64,000 bases of DNA, taken from Oxalobacter formigenes. GTDB taxonomy: Bacteria; Pseudomonadota; Gammaproteobacteria; Burkholderiales; Burkholderiaceae_D. The stretch lies in NCBI RefSeq assembly GCF_027158485.1, contig NZ_JAMKYJ010000003.1. One strand, written 5' to 3'. A program made the translations under genes and the position numbers. The notes under the pieces were generated by a model, which made no database searches, had not been told where the DNA came from, and saw only the letters and a program-made list of their open reading frames with translations. This document shows positions 41,730-51,000 of the stretch, one piece after another (the stretch's first letter is position 1; each line of letters starts with the position of its first letter).

Positions 41730-44324
41730 TTAATCCTGAATCCGTTTTTCGAATTCCAGCTTGCCGTCTTTTTCGTCGACGACAATGACATCTTTCGGAC
41801 CATAATAGCCTTCCAGAATGTACTTGGAAATCGGGTTTTCGATCTGGTTCTGGATCGCCCTCTTCAAAGGACGGGCACCGAACAGGGGATCGAAACCGGC
41901 TTCCGCGATCTTGTGCAGTGCCTTTTCCGAAACGTCCAGAGACATTTCCATTTTTTCCAGACGCTTGTTCAGCAATTCCAGCTGGATCTTCGCAATCGCG
42001 CCGATGTTCTTTTCATCCAGAGCGTGGAAAACGACGATTTCGTCCACACGGTTGATGAATTCCGGACGGAAATGCTTGCGCACTTCATCCATCACGGCGA
42101 CCTTGACCAGATCCTGTTCACTGCCGGTCATCGACTGGATCAGGTGCGAACCAAGGTTCGAGGTCATGACGATCACGGTATTCTTGAAGTCCACCGTGCG
42201 TCCCTGACCATCGGTCATCCGGCCGTCGTCCAGTACCTGCAACAGCACGTTGAACACGTCCGGATGCGCTTTTTCGATTTCATCGAGCAGGATAACGCTA
42301 TACGGTTTGCGGCGAACAGCCTCTGTCAGATAACCGCCCTCCTCGTAACCGACATATCCCGGAGGCGCACCGATCAGGCGGGCAACCGAGTGTTTTTCCA
42401 TGAATTCACTCATGTCGATCCGGATCATCGCGTCTTCGGTATCGAAGAGGAACGAAGCCAGTGCCTTGCACAATTCGGTCTTACCGACACCGGTCGGCCC
42501 AAGGAACATGAATGAACCGTATGGCCTGTTCGGATCGGACAGCCCGGCACGCGAACGGCGGATTGCCTCGGAAACCGCCACAATCGCTTCATGCTGGCCG
42601 ACCACCCGTTTATGCAGGTAATCTTCCATATGCAAGAGCTTGTCGCGTTCACCCTGCATCATCTTGGAAACCGGAATACCGGTTGCACGGGAGACGACTT
42701 CCGCAATCTCTTCGGCATCCACATGGGTACGCAACAGTTTCGGATGATCCGTTTCCAGTTTTGTTTCCTTCTGGTCGTCGGCAGCCAGCGCTTTTTCCAG
42801 CTCAGGCAGTTTGCCGTACATCAGCTCGGACATCTTCTGGAAATCGCCGCGCCGTTTGGCTTCATCCATTTCAAGGCGGACTTTTTCGATTTCTTCCTTG
42901 ATATGCTTGGACCCTTCGACGCCCGCTTTTTCCGCTTTCAGGATTTCATCGTAATCGGCGTATTCTTTTTCCAGCTTGTTGATCTCTTCCTCGATCAGGG
43001 CCAGACGTTTCAAAGACGCCTCATCCGTTTCTTTCTTGACCGCTTCGCGTTCGATCTTCAGCTGGATAATACGGCGATCGAGCTTATCCATGACTTCCGG
43101 TTTGGAATCGATTTCCATCTTGATGCGTGAAGCCGCCTCGTCAATCAGATCGATTGCCTTGTCCGGCAGAAAACGGTCGGTAATGTACCGCTGCGACAAT
43201 TCGGCCGCCGCAATAATCGCCGGATCGGTAATTTCGACACCGTGATGCAGTTCATATTTTTCCTGCAAGCCACGCAAAATAGCAATGGTGTCTTCAACCG
43301 TCGGTTCATCGACCATGATTTTCTGGAACCGGCGTTCAAGAGCGGCATCCTTTTCGATGTATTTCCGGTATTCATCCAGCGTCGTCGCGCCCACGCAATG
43401 CAGTTCACCGCGAGCCAGCGCCGGTTTCAGCATATTGCCTGCATCCATCGCACCTTCAGCCTTGCCCGCACCGACCATCGTATGGATTTCGTCGATGAAA
43501 ACGATATCCTGGCCTTCGTCTTTCGCCAGTTCGTTCAAAACGGCTTTCAGGCGTTCCTCGAATTCCCCGCGAAATTTCGCACCCGCCAGCAAGGCAGCCA
43601 TATCGAGTGCCAGCACCCGTTTGCCTTTCAGGCTTTCAGGCACTTCATCGTTCACGATACGCTGGGCCAGCCCTTCGACAATCGCCGTTTTACCGACCCC
43701 CGGTTCCCCGATCAGTACCGGATTGTTTTTCGTCCGGCGCTGTAAAACCTGAATGGCGCGACGGATTTCGTCGTCACGGCCTATCACCGGATCGAGTTTG
43801 CCCTGACGGGCCCGTTCGGTCAGGTCGAGCGTATATTTTTTCAGCGCTTCCCGTTGGCCTTCCGCATCGGCGGAATTGACGTTGGTGTCACCGCGAACGG
43901 CCTTGATCGCCGCTTCCAGTGCGCTGCGCGACAAACCGCTTTCGCGCGCCAGACGGCCCGCTTCGGATTTGTCGTCCAGAAGAGCCAGCAAAATCATTTC
44001 ACTGGCAATGAACTGGTCGTTGCGTTTTTGCGCTTCCTTGTCGGCCAGATTCAGCACGTTCATCAGTTCACGCCCGATCTGGACATCGCCACCCGTTCCG
44101 GATACTTTCGGCAAACGGTCAACGGCCGAATTCAGCGAACTGGCCAGCTTGTTGACGTTCACGCCCGCCCGTTGCAACAGGGATTTGGCGCTACCGTCGT
44201 CCTGCCGCAGCAGGGCAGAAACCAGATGAACAGGATCGACATACTGGTTATCGTTTCCGACAGCCATACTATGTGCATCTGCAATGGCTTCCTGTAATTT
44301 TGTAGTCAACTTGTCTTGACGCAT
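41730..44324 (-). CDS. clpB: Disaggregase chaperone ClpB
   Basis: 864 residues. N domain, then NBD1 Walker A GEPGVGKTAIVEGL, a coiled-coil middle domain with LKRLALIEEEINKLEKEYADY, NBD2 Walker A GPTGVGKTELCKAL, and a C-terminal sensor. Resolves protein aggregates with DnaK. A sigma-32-like promoter is 31 nt upstream. GGGAGG before the ATG. Length as in E. coli ClpB (857). Confidence 0.98.
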   Translation of the reverse strand: MRQDKLTTKLQEAIADAHSMAVGNDNQYVDPVHLVSALLRQDDGSAKSLLQRAGVNVNKLASSLNSAVDRLPKVSGTGGDVQIGRELMNVLNLADKEAQKRNDQFIASEMILLALLDDKSEAGRLARESGLSRSALEAAIKAVRGDTNVNSADAEGQREALKKYTLDLTERARQGKLDPVIGRDDEIRRAIQVLQRRTKNNPVLIGEPGVGKTAIVEGLAQRIVNDEVPESLKGKRVLALDMAALLAGAKFRGEFEERLKAVLNELAKDEGQDIVFIDEIHTMVGAGKAEGAMDAGNMLKPALARGELHCVGATTLDEYRKYIEKDAALERRFQKIMVDEPTVEDTIAILRGLQEKYELHHGVEITDPAIIAAAELSQRYITDRFLPDKAIDLIDEAASRIKMEIDSKPEVMDKLDRRIIQLKIEREAVKKETDEASLKRLALIEEEINKLEKEYADYDEILKAEKAGVEGSKHIKEEIEKVRLEMDEAKRRGDFQKMSELMYGKLPELEKALAADDQKETKLETDHPKLLRTHVDAEEIAEVVSRATGIPVSKMMQGERDKLLHMEDYLHKRVVGQHEAIVAVSEAIRRSRAGLSDPNRPYGSFMFLGPTGVGKTELCKALASFLFDTEDAMIRIDMSEFMEKHSVARLIGAPPGYVGYEEGGYLTEAVRRKPYSVILLDEIEKAHPDVFNVLLQVLDDGRMTDGQGRTVDFKNTVIVMTSNLGSHLIQSMTGSEQDLVKVAVMDEVRKHFRPEFINRVDEIVVFHALDEKNIGAIAKIQLELLNKRLEKMEMSLDVSEKALHKIAEAGFDPLFGARPLKRAIQNQIENPISKYILEGYYGPKDVIVVDEKDGKLEFEKRIQD

Positions 44325-44354
44325 TGCAACCTCCCAATATCTAACATTCTTTTA

Positions 44355-44383
44355 ATATTGGGATCAGCATACCTCATTTCAAG
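44355..44383 (-). promoter_or_regulatory. Sigma-32 (heat-shock) promoter of clpB
   Basis: On the minus strand CTTGAAA (44383-44377), a 14-nt spacer, and CCCAATAT (44362-44355) match the heat-shock consensus CTTGAAA-N13/14-CCCCATnT with one mismatch. It is 31 nt before the start codon. Confidence 0.8.
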
Positions 44384-44439
44384 CTTTTTTTTATTGCGAA
44401 ATAAGGAAAGTGAAACGATATTTTCAAAAAAATTCCTGA

Positions 44440-44817
44440 TTACAGTGTTGACAGGTAACGATATGCGGCAAACCCGGCAATACACATCAGGATGGAACCG
44501 GCCACATGCAGCAGAATCTGGACGCTGGCCCAGAGATATTCGCCACGTTGGAGCATCAATACCGTTTCTGCCGAGAACGTCGAAAAGGTCGTCAGCCCCC
44601 CCAGAAAACCGGTAATGATAAACAGTCGCCATTCCGGACTCAGGTTGTTGTGCCAGAAAAAGAAGGATGTCGCCATGCCGATGATGAAACCACCGACCAG
44701 ATTGGCGACCAGCGTACCCAGTGGAATGTGCTGGTGTATGTTATTCATCCACATTCCCAGACACCATCTTGACCACGCGCCTATCGCAGCGCCCAGACCT
44801 ACCGCAAGCCAGCTCAT
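44440..44817 (-). CDS. crcB: Fluoride exporter FluC/CrcB
   Basis: 125 residues with four hydrophobic segments: about 3-20, 32-54, 66-90 and 98-118. GAAIGAWSRWCLG and the channel-lining GFLGGLTTFSTFSAE, plus TLVANLVGGFIIG with the Asn, are family hallmarks. It forms a dual-topology dimer that lets fluoride leave the cell. A fluoride riboswitch precedes it (44944-45008), with a terminator between, so expression should rise with fluoride. Confidence 0.95.
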   Translation of the reverse strand: MSWLAVGLGAAIGAWSRWCLGMWMNNIHQHIPLGTLVANLVGGFIIGMATSFFFWHNNLSPEWRLFIITGFLGGLTTFSTFSAETVLMLQRGEYLWASVQILLHVAGSILMCIAGFAAYRYLSTL

Positions 44818-44904
44818 TTTTTTACTTTCCTTTTTTTCAATTCATCAAAGCATTTACACGCTCTCAAACAACAGGAGACTCCGTAATGAAGGCAACAGGC
44901 GGGG

Positions 44905-44954
44905 AAAAACAAAAACGCCGATACCTTCACTGTCGAAGTGAAGCATATCAGGCG
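44905..44954 (-). terminator. Riboswitch-coupled intrinsic terminator
   Basis: On the minus strand the arm 44954-44937 (CGCC, GATA, CTTCACT) pairs with 44931-44916 (AGTGAAG, TATC, GGCG) with small bulges, then TTTTTGTTTTT. The first arm includes CGCC and GATA bases of the aptamer 3' end, so aptamer folding and termination are mutually exclusive. Confidence 0.8.
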
Positions 44955-45008
44955 TCATCATCCACAAAAAACGTGGCGGTTGGAAAAGGTGGATCACCAT
45001 CACCTTGA
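44944..45008 (-). ncRNA. Fluoride riboswitch (crcB motif)
   Basis: On the minus strand GGTGATGGTGATCCACC, then CCAACCGCCACG...GTGG and GATGATGACGCC reproduce the conserved elements and spacing of the crcB motif (GGnGATGGnGtTCnCC, ACnGCC, and GATGnCnCC). It lies in the leader of crcB, followed by a terminator that shares its 3' bases, the arrangement of a transcriptional ON switch. Confidence 0.87.
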
Positions 45009-45086
45009 AAGAGAAAGCATATCCTTTAATTTTGTAACATGCAAGACCGTTACAACCAAGTCGTTTACCTCCTGAGGTATCATGTC

Positions 45087-45671
45087 ATGAACGGACTCAG
45101 GACGCTTTTTACCATCCGAATGACTTATTTCACACTGTTTCTCGTCTTCACCAAAATCGGCATGTTCACCATTGGCGGAGGTCAGGCGATGATCCCCTTG
45201 ATCGAACGCGACATCGTCGGCCGTGGCTGGCTGAAGCAGGAAGAATTCATCGACCTGCTGGCAGTCACCAATTCCCTTCCCGGTGTTTTTGCCGTCAATA
45301 TCGCCATTTTCGTCGGTTACAGGATCAAAAAAACATGGGGCAGTATCTGGTGCGCACTCGGGACCATTTTGCCCGCTTTTTTTATCATGCTTGTCATCGC
45401 CCTTTTCTTTAAGCAATTTCAGGAAAACGTCTGGGTCATCAAGGTTTTCAATGGCATCCGTCCTGCTGTTGTCGCGCTCATTCTGGTGCCCTGCATTACG
45501 GCAGCCAAAGCCATGCGCCTGTCGCGTCTGGAACTCGTTTTTCCCTTGCTGGCTGCACTCCTGATCTGGTTATGCGGCGTATCCCCTATATGGATCGTTC
45601 TTGGCGGCATTGCCGGTGGCCTGCTCTACAGCCTCTGGTTGAAAGACAAATTGAAGAGGAGTGAGCCATGA
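45087..45671 (+). CDS. Chromate transporter subunit, CHR family (first half)
   Basis: 194 residues from the ATG at 45087 (GAGG upstream); an ATG at 45039 lacks an RBS. Hydrophobic protein of about five or six TM segments. The CHR repeat signature FTKIGMFTIGGGQAMIPLIERDIV and LPGVFAVNIAIFVGY are present. It pairs with the next gene, sharing a 4-nt overlap; together they correspond to one full-length ChrA. Bidomain or paired short CHR proteins export chromate or related oxyanions; substrate here untested. Confidence 0.85.
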   Translation: MNGLRTLFTIRMTYFTLFLVFTKIGMFTIGGGQAMIPLIERDIVGRGWLKQEEFIDLLAVTNSLPGVFAVNIAIFVGYRIKKTWGSIWCALGTILPAFFIMLVIALFFKQFQENVWVIKVFNGIRPAVVALILVPCITAAKAMRLSRLELVFPLLAALLIWLCGVSPIWIVLGGIAGGLLYSLWLKDKLKRSEP

Positions 45672-46195
45672 TTGTTTACTGGCAACTCTTCTATGCCTAT
45701 ACCAAAATCGGGATTTTCGGTTTCGGCGGTGGCTACGCCATGCTGTCCCTGATCCAGCATGAGGTCGTCGACAAATACCACTGGTTAAGCCTTGCCGAAT
45801 TCACGGACGTGATCGCCATATCCCAGATGACGCCGGGGCCCATCGGCATCAACAGTGCCACTTACATCGGTTATACCGTTACAGGAAATGTCTGGGGAGC
45901 GATTCTGGCAACCGTTGCCGTTTCCCTGCCGTCGTTTTTGATGGTACTGGCAATATCGGTGTTCTTTGCAAAATTCCGGGAAAATCGTTACGTCTCTGCC
46001 GCTTTCACCGGTCTGCGTCCCGTCACCATCGGCCTGATCGCTGCCGCTGCGCTGGTACTGATGAACGGAGACAATTTCATCGATTACAAGAGTGTACTGA
46101 TTTTCTTCGCCGCTTTCGTGCTCAGCTGGAAATTCAATGTCCATCCTATCCTGATGATCTGTCTGGCCGGGATTGCGGGTGTGATCCTGTATTGA
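45668..46195 (+). CDS. Chromate transporter subunit, CHR family (second half)
   Basis: 175 residues. YTKIGIFGFGGGYAMLSLIQHEVV, SQMTPGPIGINSATYIGY and multiple TM segments to the C-terminus. Homologous to the upstream protein but in the second-repeat subclass (TPGP rather than LPGV). Its ATG overlaps the stop of its partner. Confidence 0.87.
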   Translation: MIVYWQLFYAYTKIGIFGFGGGYAMLSLIQHEVVDKYHWLSLAEFTDVIAISQMTPGPIGINSATYIGYTVTGNVWGAILATVAVSLPSFLMVLAISVFFAKFRENRYVSAAFTGLRPVTIGLIAAAALVLMNGDNFIDYKSVLIFFAAFVLSWKFNVHPILMICLAGIAGVILY

Positions 46196-46219
46196 ACCTG
46201 AACGCAGGAAAACCGGGAT

Positions 46220-46669
46220 TCACCATTTCTTCAGGGCGGATTCATCCGAATCTTTCGCCTTGACCCAGCGCACACCCCCTTTGGCTGTCTGCTCTTTTTT
46301 CCAGAAAGGCGCCTGTGTCTTCAAGGCATCGATCATATATTCGCATGCCCTGAACGCTTCACCACGATGGCGGGATGCAACGGCAACCAGAACGATCTGG
46401 TCTGCCGGTTTCAACACACCGACCCGGTGAATTATGATCGAATCCAGAATGTCCCAGCGCTGCCGTGCACGGCTTTCGATTTCCTCCAGCGCCGCCTCGG
46501 TCATCCCCGGATAATGTTCCAGTTCCATCGACAGGATACCATCGTCATCATTCACGTCTCGCACGGTTCCGACAAAGGAAACGACTGCGCCGATATCCCG
46601 ATGATCGGAGCGCAGCCGGTCCAGTTCAGCCGATAAATCAAAGTCTTCAGTCTGGATGCGTATAGACAT
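46220..46669 (-). CDS. moaE: Molybdopterin synthase catalytic subunit MoaE
   Basis: 149 residues from ATG 46669; a TTG at 46675 is a weaker alternative. GAVVSFVGTVRD, LSMELEHYPGMTEAALEEI, HRVGVLKPADQIVLVAVASRHRGEAFRACEYMIDALKTQAPFWKKE with the catalytic Lys. Transfers sulfur from MoaD thiocarboxylate to precursor Z. moaD is not adjacent, so this is a stand-alone moaE in this window. Confidence 0.95.
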   Translation of the reverse strand: MSIRIQTEDFDLSAELDRLRSDHRDIGAVVSFVGTVRDVNDDDGILSMELEHYPGMTEAALEEIESRARQRWDILDSIIIHRVGVLKPADQIVLVAVASRHRGEAFRACEYMIDALKTQAPFWKKEQTAKGGVRWVKAKDSDESALKKW

Positions 46670-46735
46670 AATCAAACAGGTTCGGAAAAAGGACTTCCTT
46701 TTTAAACGATTTTTCCCGTTCGCTCAAGCCATTTT

Positions 46736-48685
46736 CTATCTTCCATGACCCCGATCATTGTTTCCCCTGTCCGAACCTGAGGATTTGCTTTCGTGACTCG
46801 GCGATGGTCTGGAAGGAGCTGACGCAGCATGATTTCCTCCTCCACCCGATGGACGACCCGATGCCGCATGACTCGGGGCGGGCCTGTTCGCTGCCGGTGG
46901 AGATGATGGCCGGCTGTTCGCAGATGGAGACGAAGGCGGCCGTGTATTGACGGCAGGTCGGCTAGCCGAAGGCCCCGGGCGATTGGCCGGTCTTGCATTT
47001 TCAGATGGCCTGCTGACCGATGGAGCCGGTGCAGGACGATTCATCGCGGGACGGTTGGCTGTGTGTGTCGGAGCAGCCTGATTGCCAGAGGGCCTGTTCG
47101 TGTCCGGACGCTGTGACGGCCGGTTATTTACCGGGCTGTTTGCTGAAAGACCCTGAACCGGACGACTTTCCGTTGGTTTGTTAACCGGGTTTGTCACCGG
47201 TCTGTTACTTCCCGCATGATCAGGCTGCTGAGTGGTAACAGGACGGTTGTTTCCCGGCCTGTTGACAGGCGGGATTTGCATCGGCCGATTGCTGCCCGGT
47301 CTGACAAAAGGCTGGTCCTGTGCTGGCCGCTTATTCACGGAATTGCCGATATTCTGCTTATCTCCCGGACGGTTATTCAGTCCTCTGTCAGAGGTACCAT
47401 TCATTTCAGGTCGCACAGGCGATTTGTTGACAGAGCCCCCCTGTCCCTGCGGAATGACGACAGGACGGGTACCTGACATCCCGGGGCCTGCAGGATTGCC
47501 ATGTCCACTGGAAGGACGGTTATGATTGGCCGAAGTGTTGTCTTTTCTTGGAATATCGGTCGGCTTTCCTTTTGAAGGACCCGGACGGCTTCCATTATGC
47601 TTATTGTCCGTAAAGCCCATCCGGGAAGAACCGGGCCGTTTATCTTTATCGAAAGAAAGCCGATCATTTTTTCCCGGCATATGCTTGCTTCCGGGTTTGC
47701 CTTGAGACCTGTCTCCCGGTGTCCCGTGCGGTTTCTGGTCAGGTTTTCCATGCTGCCCGGGCTTTGGTGTATTCGGACCCGGTTTGTAGGTCTTGTCACG
47801 ATAGGAAACATCATGCCGGTGATCGGGCCGGTGATTCCATTCCCGTCTCGGCATCGGTTTCCTGTGTGGCCCGGGCCTGCGGGAATGCCGGTCAACAATG
47901 TAGACACGATGATAATGCCAGTCGTAAACGGGACGATAGGAGGTATAGGAAAACCACAGACCCACTCCGCTCCACATAAACCCGGTACTGTAACCTGTCG
48001 CATAACCGGCATAAGGCCAGGGGTTCCAGTAGACCGGGGTATAGGCAGGCCACCACCATGTGCCGTAAACAACAGTCGGATTATAGTAAGGGACATAAAC
48101 GATTTGCGTCGTGGCCGGTTCGATCACGATTGTCTGGTTGGCCGCCTGCCCTGTCGTCTGGACCTTGACCTGTTCGTTCGTTTTGAGATTTCCCTGTTCC
48201 TTCGCTTTTTGTCTCAGAAACTGGACGCGGTTCATAAGCTGTTGCTGTTGCGAAAGAAAAGCGTTTCCAAGTCCAGCCGTCCAGTCGGGATATTCTGCCA
48301 TCGGAACCAGAATTTCAGGAAAAGCCGCAAGGGATTTGATGCTGTCGTCCCAATTGGTCTGACTGGCCGCTTCAACCGCTTCCTTGCCTCTCAGATTCGG
48401 ATTGGCCTTCAGCCAGTTCCCCGCCTCGATCGCTTCAGAAGGATAGGTGGATGCAATCAGGGTCTGGGTCAGCAAAACATCAGGATAAAGGGCAATCGGC
48501 GCCAGCATCTGGTCCAGTTCGGCATCCGAAAACATGGGCGCCTGCGCAGCAGCAGCCGATCTGGGAATGGCATTGGGCGAAGCGTCCTGCGCATTCGCGC
48601 CAAGCGTTACAAAACAACCCAGTACGCACATGCCCAGGAGGCAAAACGTCTTTTTGAAAGGAATACTGCCACCACTCGTTTTCAT
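46736..48685 (-). CDS. Exported DUF3300 protein with long Arg/Pro-rich low-complexity tail
   Basis: 649 residues from the ATG at 48685, which has GGAG 8 nt upstream; the frame runs on to 48931 but that part overlaps the nadC terminator. Signal peptide to about residue 31. DUF3300 core (residues 40-250): DAELDQMLAPIALYPDVLLTQ, STYPSEAIEAGNWLKANP, and YVPYYNPTVVYGTWWWP. The last 350 or so residues are Pro, Arg, Asn, Ser and Gly-rich with many RPG/NRP-type repeats. Function unknown; predicted periplasmic or outer membrane. Confidence 0.82.
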   Translation of the reverse strand: MKTSGGSIPFKKTFCLLGMCVLGCFVTLGANAQDASPNAIPRSAAAAQAPMFSDAELDQMLAPIALYPDVLLTQTLIASTYPSEAIEAGNWLKANPNLRGKEAVEAASQTNWDDSIKSLAAFPEILVPMAEYPDWTAGLGNAFLSQQQQLMNRVQFLRQKAKEQGNLKTNEQVKVQTTGQAANQTIVIEPATTQIVYVPYYNPTVVYGTWWWPAYTPVYWNPWPYAGYATGYSTGFMWSGVGLWFSYTSYRPVYDWHYHRVYIVDRHSRRPGPHRKPMPRREWNHRPDHRHDVSYRDKTYKPGPNTPKPGQHGKPDQKPHGTPGDRSQGKPGSKHMPGKNDRLSFDKDKRPGSSRMGFTDNKHNGSRPGPSKGKPTDIPRKDNTSANHNRPSSGHGNPAGPGMSGTRPVVIPQGQGGSVNKSPVRPEMNGTSDRGLNNRPGDKQNIGNSVNKRPAQDQPFVRPGSNRPMQIPPVNRPGNNRPVTTQQPDHAGSNRPVTNPVNKPTESRPVQGLSANSPVNNRPSQRPDTNRPSGNQAAPTHTANRPAMNRPAPAPSVSRPSENARPANRPGPSASRPAVNTRPPSSPSANSRPSSPPAANRPAPSHAASGRPSGGGGNHAASAPSRPSPSHESKSSGSDRGNNDRGHGR

Positions 48686-48871
48686 GATCGTCTCCGCATA
48701 AAAATTTGCTTTTATGCAATTGTCTTCAGATGATTCATTATTGCCCAAATCAAAAGTTAATAAACATAATTCATAACTTATTACATTTATTACACGATCC
48801 AATATTGCCTGTAATACAACAAAATTACCGGTATTAACGCCCGATTCACAGGAAAACCTGGCTGGAAGAAA

Positions 48872-48906
48872 TGAAAAAGGCCTGTATTCAATATGAATAC
48901 AGGCCT
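48872..48906 (-). terminator. Terminator of nadC
   Basis: A 13-bp perfect stem (48878-48890 with 48894-48906), AGGCCTGTATTCA, and a 3-nt loop, with a T run on the minus strand, 26 nt beyond the nadC stop. Confidence 0.92.
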
Positions 48907-48931
48907 CTTGAAACTTCAGAAATTGTAACAA

Positions 48932-49795
48932 TCAGACGATCCGCATCGAGAAATCCGTCGCCTTCACATGCTTGGTCAGCTCTCCAACCGAAATCCTGTC
49001 TACCCCTGTTTCGGCAATGGCACGAACGGTATCCCGGTCTATTCCCCCCGATGCCTCAAGGACTGCTCCCGTTTTCGACTCTTTCGTTATGCGGACGGCT
49101 TCACGCATGTTCTCCAGACTGAAATTGTCCAGCATGACCGATTTCGCACCGGCTTTTAACGCTTCTTTCAACTGGTCAATCGTTTCGACTTCGATCTGGA
49201 CGGGAATACCGGACTGTCTGAAAGCCGCTTCAAGAGCTTCGCGAATGCCTCCGGCCGCTGCAATATGGTTTTCCTTGATGAGAATCGCATCGTACAAGGC
49301 CATCCGCTGGTTTTCCCCGCCACCAATGGAAACGGCATATTTTTGTGCCACACGAAGTCCCGGCAGCGTCTTTCGGGTATCGTAAATCCGGGCAGACGTC
49401 CCTGCAACCAGTTCGACGTATTCCCTTGTCGCTGTCGCCACTGCGGAGAGCATTTGAAGGAAATTCAGTGCGGTTCTTTCACCCGTCAAAAGGGAACGGA
49501 CAGAACCTGTCACGCGACAGACTTCACTTCCTGCCCTCATCAAATCACCTTCGCGGTAAGACCACTCGATTTCAGTGCGGGAATCCAGCGCCTTCATGAC
49601 ACCTTCAAACCAGCGGATTCCGCACAAAACGGCATTTTCCCGCACGATCACACGGGCGGAAACGACTTCATTTTCCGGCAGCAACGAAGCTGTCAAGTCG
49701 CCGGAGCCGATATCCTCGACCAGAGCAGCTTCAACATTGGTTGCGATCGTCGCTTCAAGAATGTCATCATATCCGGACATATTTTGACGGTTCAT
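48932..49795 (-). CDS. nadC: Nicotinate-nucleotide pyrophosphorylase NadC
   Basis: 287 residues. EDIGSGDLTASLLP, RTALNFLQMLSAVATATREYVELV, DTRKTLPGLRVAQKYAV, GGGENQRMALYDAILIKENHI, EVETIDQLKEAL, MLDNFSLENM and LEASGGI. Condenses quinolinate with PRPP to NaMN. Overlaps nadA by 4 nt; nadA-nadC is a bicistron. nadB is not in this window. Confidence 0.97.
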   Translation of the reverse strand: MNRQNMSGYDDILEATIATNVEAALVEDIGSGDLTASLLPENEVVSARVIVRENAVLCGIRWFEGVMKALDSRTEIEWSYREGDLMRAGSEVCRVTGSVRSLLTGERTALNFLQMLSAVATATREYVELVAGTSARIYDTRKTLPGLRVAQKYAVSIGGGENQRMALYDAILIKENHIAAAGGIREALEAAFRQSGIPVQIEVETIDQLKEALKAGAKSVMLDNFSLENMREAVRITKESKTGAVLEASGGIDRDTVRAIAETGVDRISVGELTKHVKATDFSMRIV

Positions 49796-50916
49796 GCCGC
49801 CCCCATGCCGGAAGTCAATGTCGCTTCCTTGTCCTTTGCCCTGTTTTTCTGTTCGGCCGCAAAATCGAGCATTCTCTGAATGCAGACAATCGCCTTTTCT
49901 CCGATTTCAGGATCGACTGAAATCACGTTTTGCTCTTTTTCCAGCACGTCTGCCAGATTCGAGAGTGAATTCATCGCCATCCACGGGCATTGCGCACAGC
50001 TCTTGCAGCTTGCACTGTTACCCGCCGTCGGCGCTTCAATCAGTGTCTTGCCGGGAACAGCCTGTTGCATCTTGTGAAAAATACCCTTGTCGGTCGCCAC
50101 AATGAATGTCTGTGCATCCATGGTTTTGGCGGCATTGATGATCTGGGAGGTCGAACCGACGACATCGGCCAGTGCAACGACGGATGCTGGCGATTCGGGA
50201 TGAACCAGCACTTTGGCATCCGGCATCTGTTTTTTCAGGTAAGCCAGTTCGGCCGCCTTGAATTCGTCATGAACAAGGCACGACCCCTGCCAGAGCAACA
50301 TATCGGCTCCGGTCTGTTCCTGAATATAGGTGCCCAGATGACGGTCGGGTCCCCACAAAATTTTCTTGCCTTCCGCATGAAGTTTTTTGACAATGTCCAG
50401 ACCGATGGAAGACGTCGCCATCCAGTCGGCACGCGCTTTGACATCGGCGCTGGTATTGGCATAAACGACCACCGTCCTGTCCGGATGGGCATCACAGAAA
50501 GCGGTGAATTCCCCGATAGGACACCCCAGATCGAGCGAGCAGCAGGCATCCAGATCGGGCATCAGGATTTTTTTGTCCGGTGACAGGATTTTTGCCGTTT
50601 CACCCATAAAACGTACACCGGCTACAACCAGCGTTTTTGCCGGATTGTCCCGTCCGAATCGCGCCATTTCCAGCGAATCGGCAACACACCCGCCGGTTTC
50701 CTCAGCGAGATCCTGAATGTCGCCATCGACGTAATAATGCGCGACCAGTACAGCGTTCTTCTCCTTCAGGAGCCGCTTGATCTTCTCTTTCAGTTCCTGT
50801 TTTTCTTTCCGGGACAATTCGGCGGGCACACGCGCCCATGCGTTGGCAACGCAAACCGCCCCGCTTTGCATTTCAGGCAAATCGTATTCCACTTCCTTGA
50901 TGTCAGAATCTTGCAT
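49792..50916 (-). CDS. nadA: Quinolinate synthase NadA
   Basis: 374 residues. Tandem-repeat fold: LVAHYYVDGDIQDLAEETGGCVADSLEMARFG, GVRFMGETAKILSP, LDACCSLDLGCP, VVYANTSADVKA, WGPDRHLG, and the Fe-S Cys set in GCP, SCLVH and CKSCAQCPWM. Condenses iminoaspartate and DHAP to quinolinate. Confidence 0.97.
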   Translation of the reverse strand: MQDSDIKEVEYDLPEMQSGAVCVANAWARVPAELSRKEKQELKEKIKRLLKEKNAVLVAHYYVDGDIQDLAEETGGCVADSLEMARFGRDNPAKTLVVAGVRFMGETAKILSPDKKILMPDLDACCSLDLGCPIGEFTAFCDAHPDRTVVVYANTSADVKARADWMATSSIGLDIVKKLHAEGKKILWGPDRHLGTYIQEQTGADMLLWQGSCLVHDEFKAAELAYLKKQMPDAKVLVHPESPASVVALADVVGSTSQIINAAKTMDAQTFIVATDKGIFHKMQQAVPGKTLIEAPTAGNSASCKSCAQCPWMAMNSLSNLADVLEKEQNVISVDPEIGEKAIVCIQRMLDFAAEQKNRAKDKEATLTSGMGAA

Positions 50917-51000
50917 TTTATCGGTCGAAAAAAATTAAAAGCACATTCATTAACTATCGCACAAACCGGAAAAATTGTCAGGAAAACCGTTTCATCCGTC

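Noticed and set aside
47597..48733. 378-codon plus-strand frame opposite the DUF3300 gene
   Set aside because: Driven by the Arg/Pro-rich coding bias on the minus strand.
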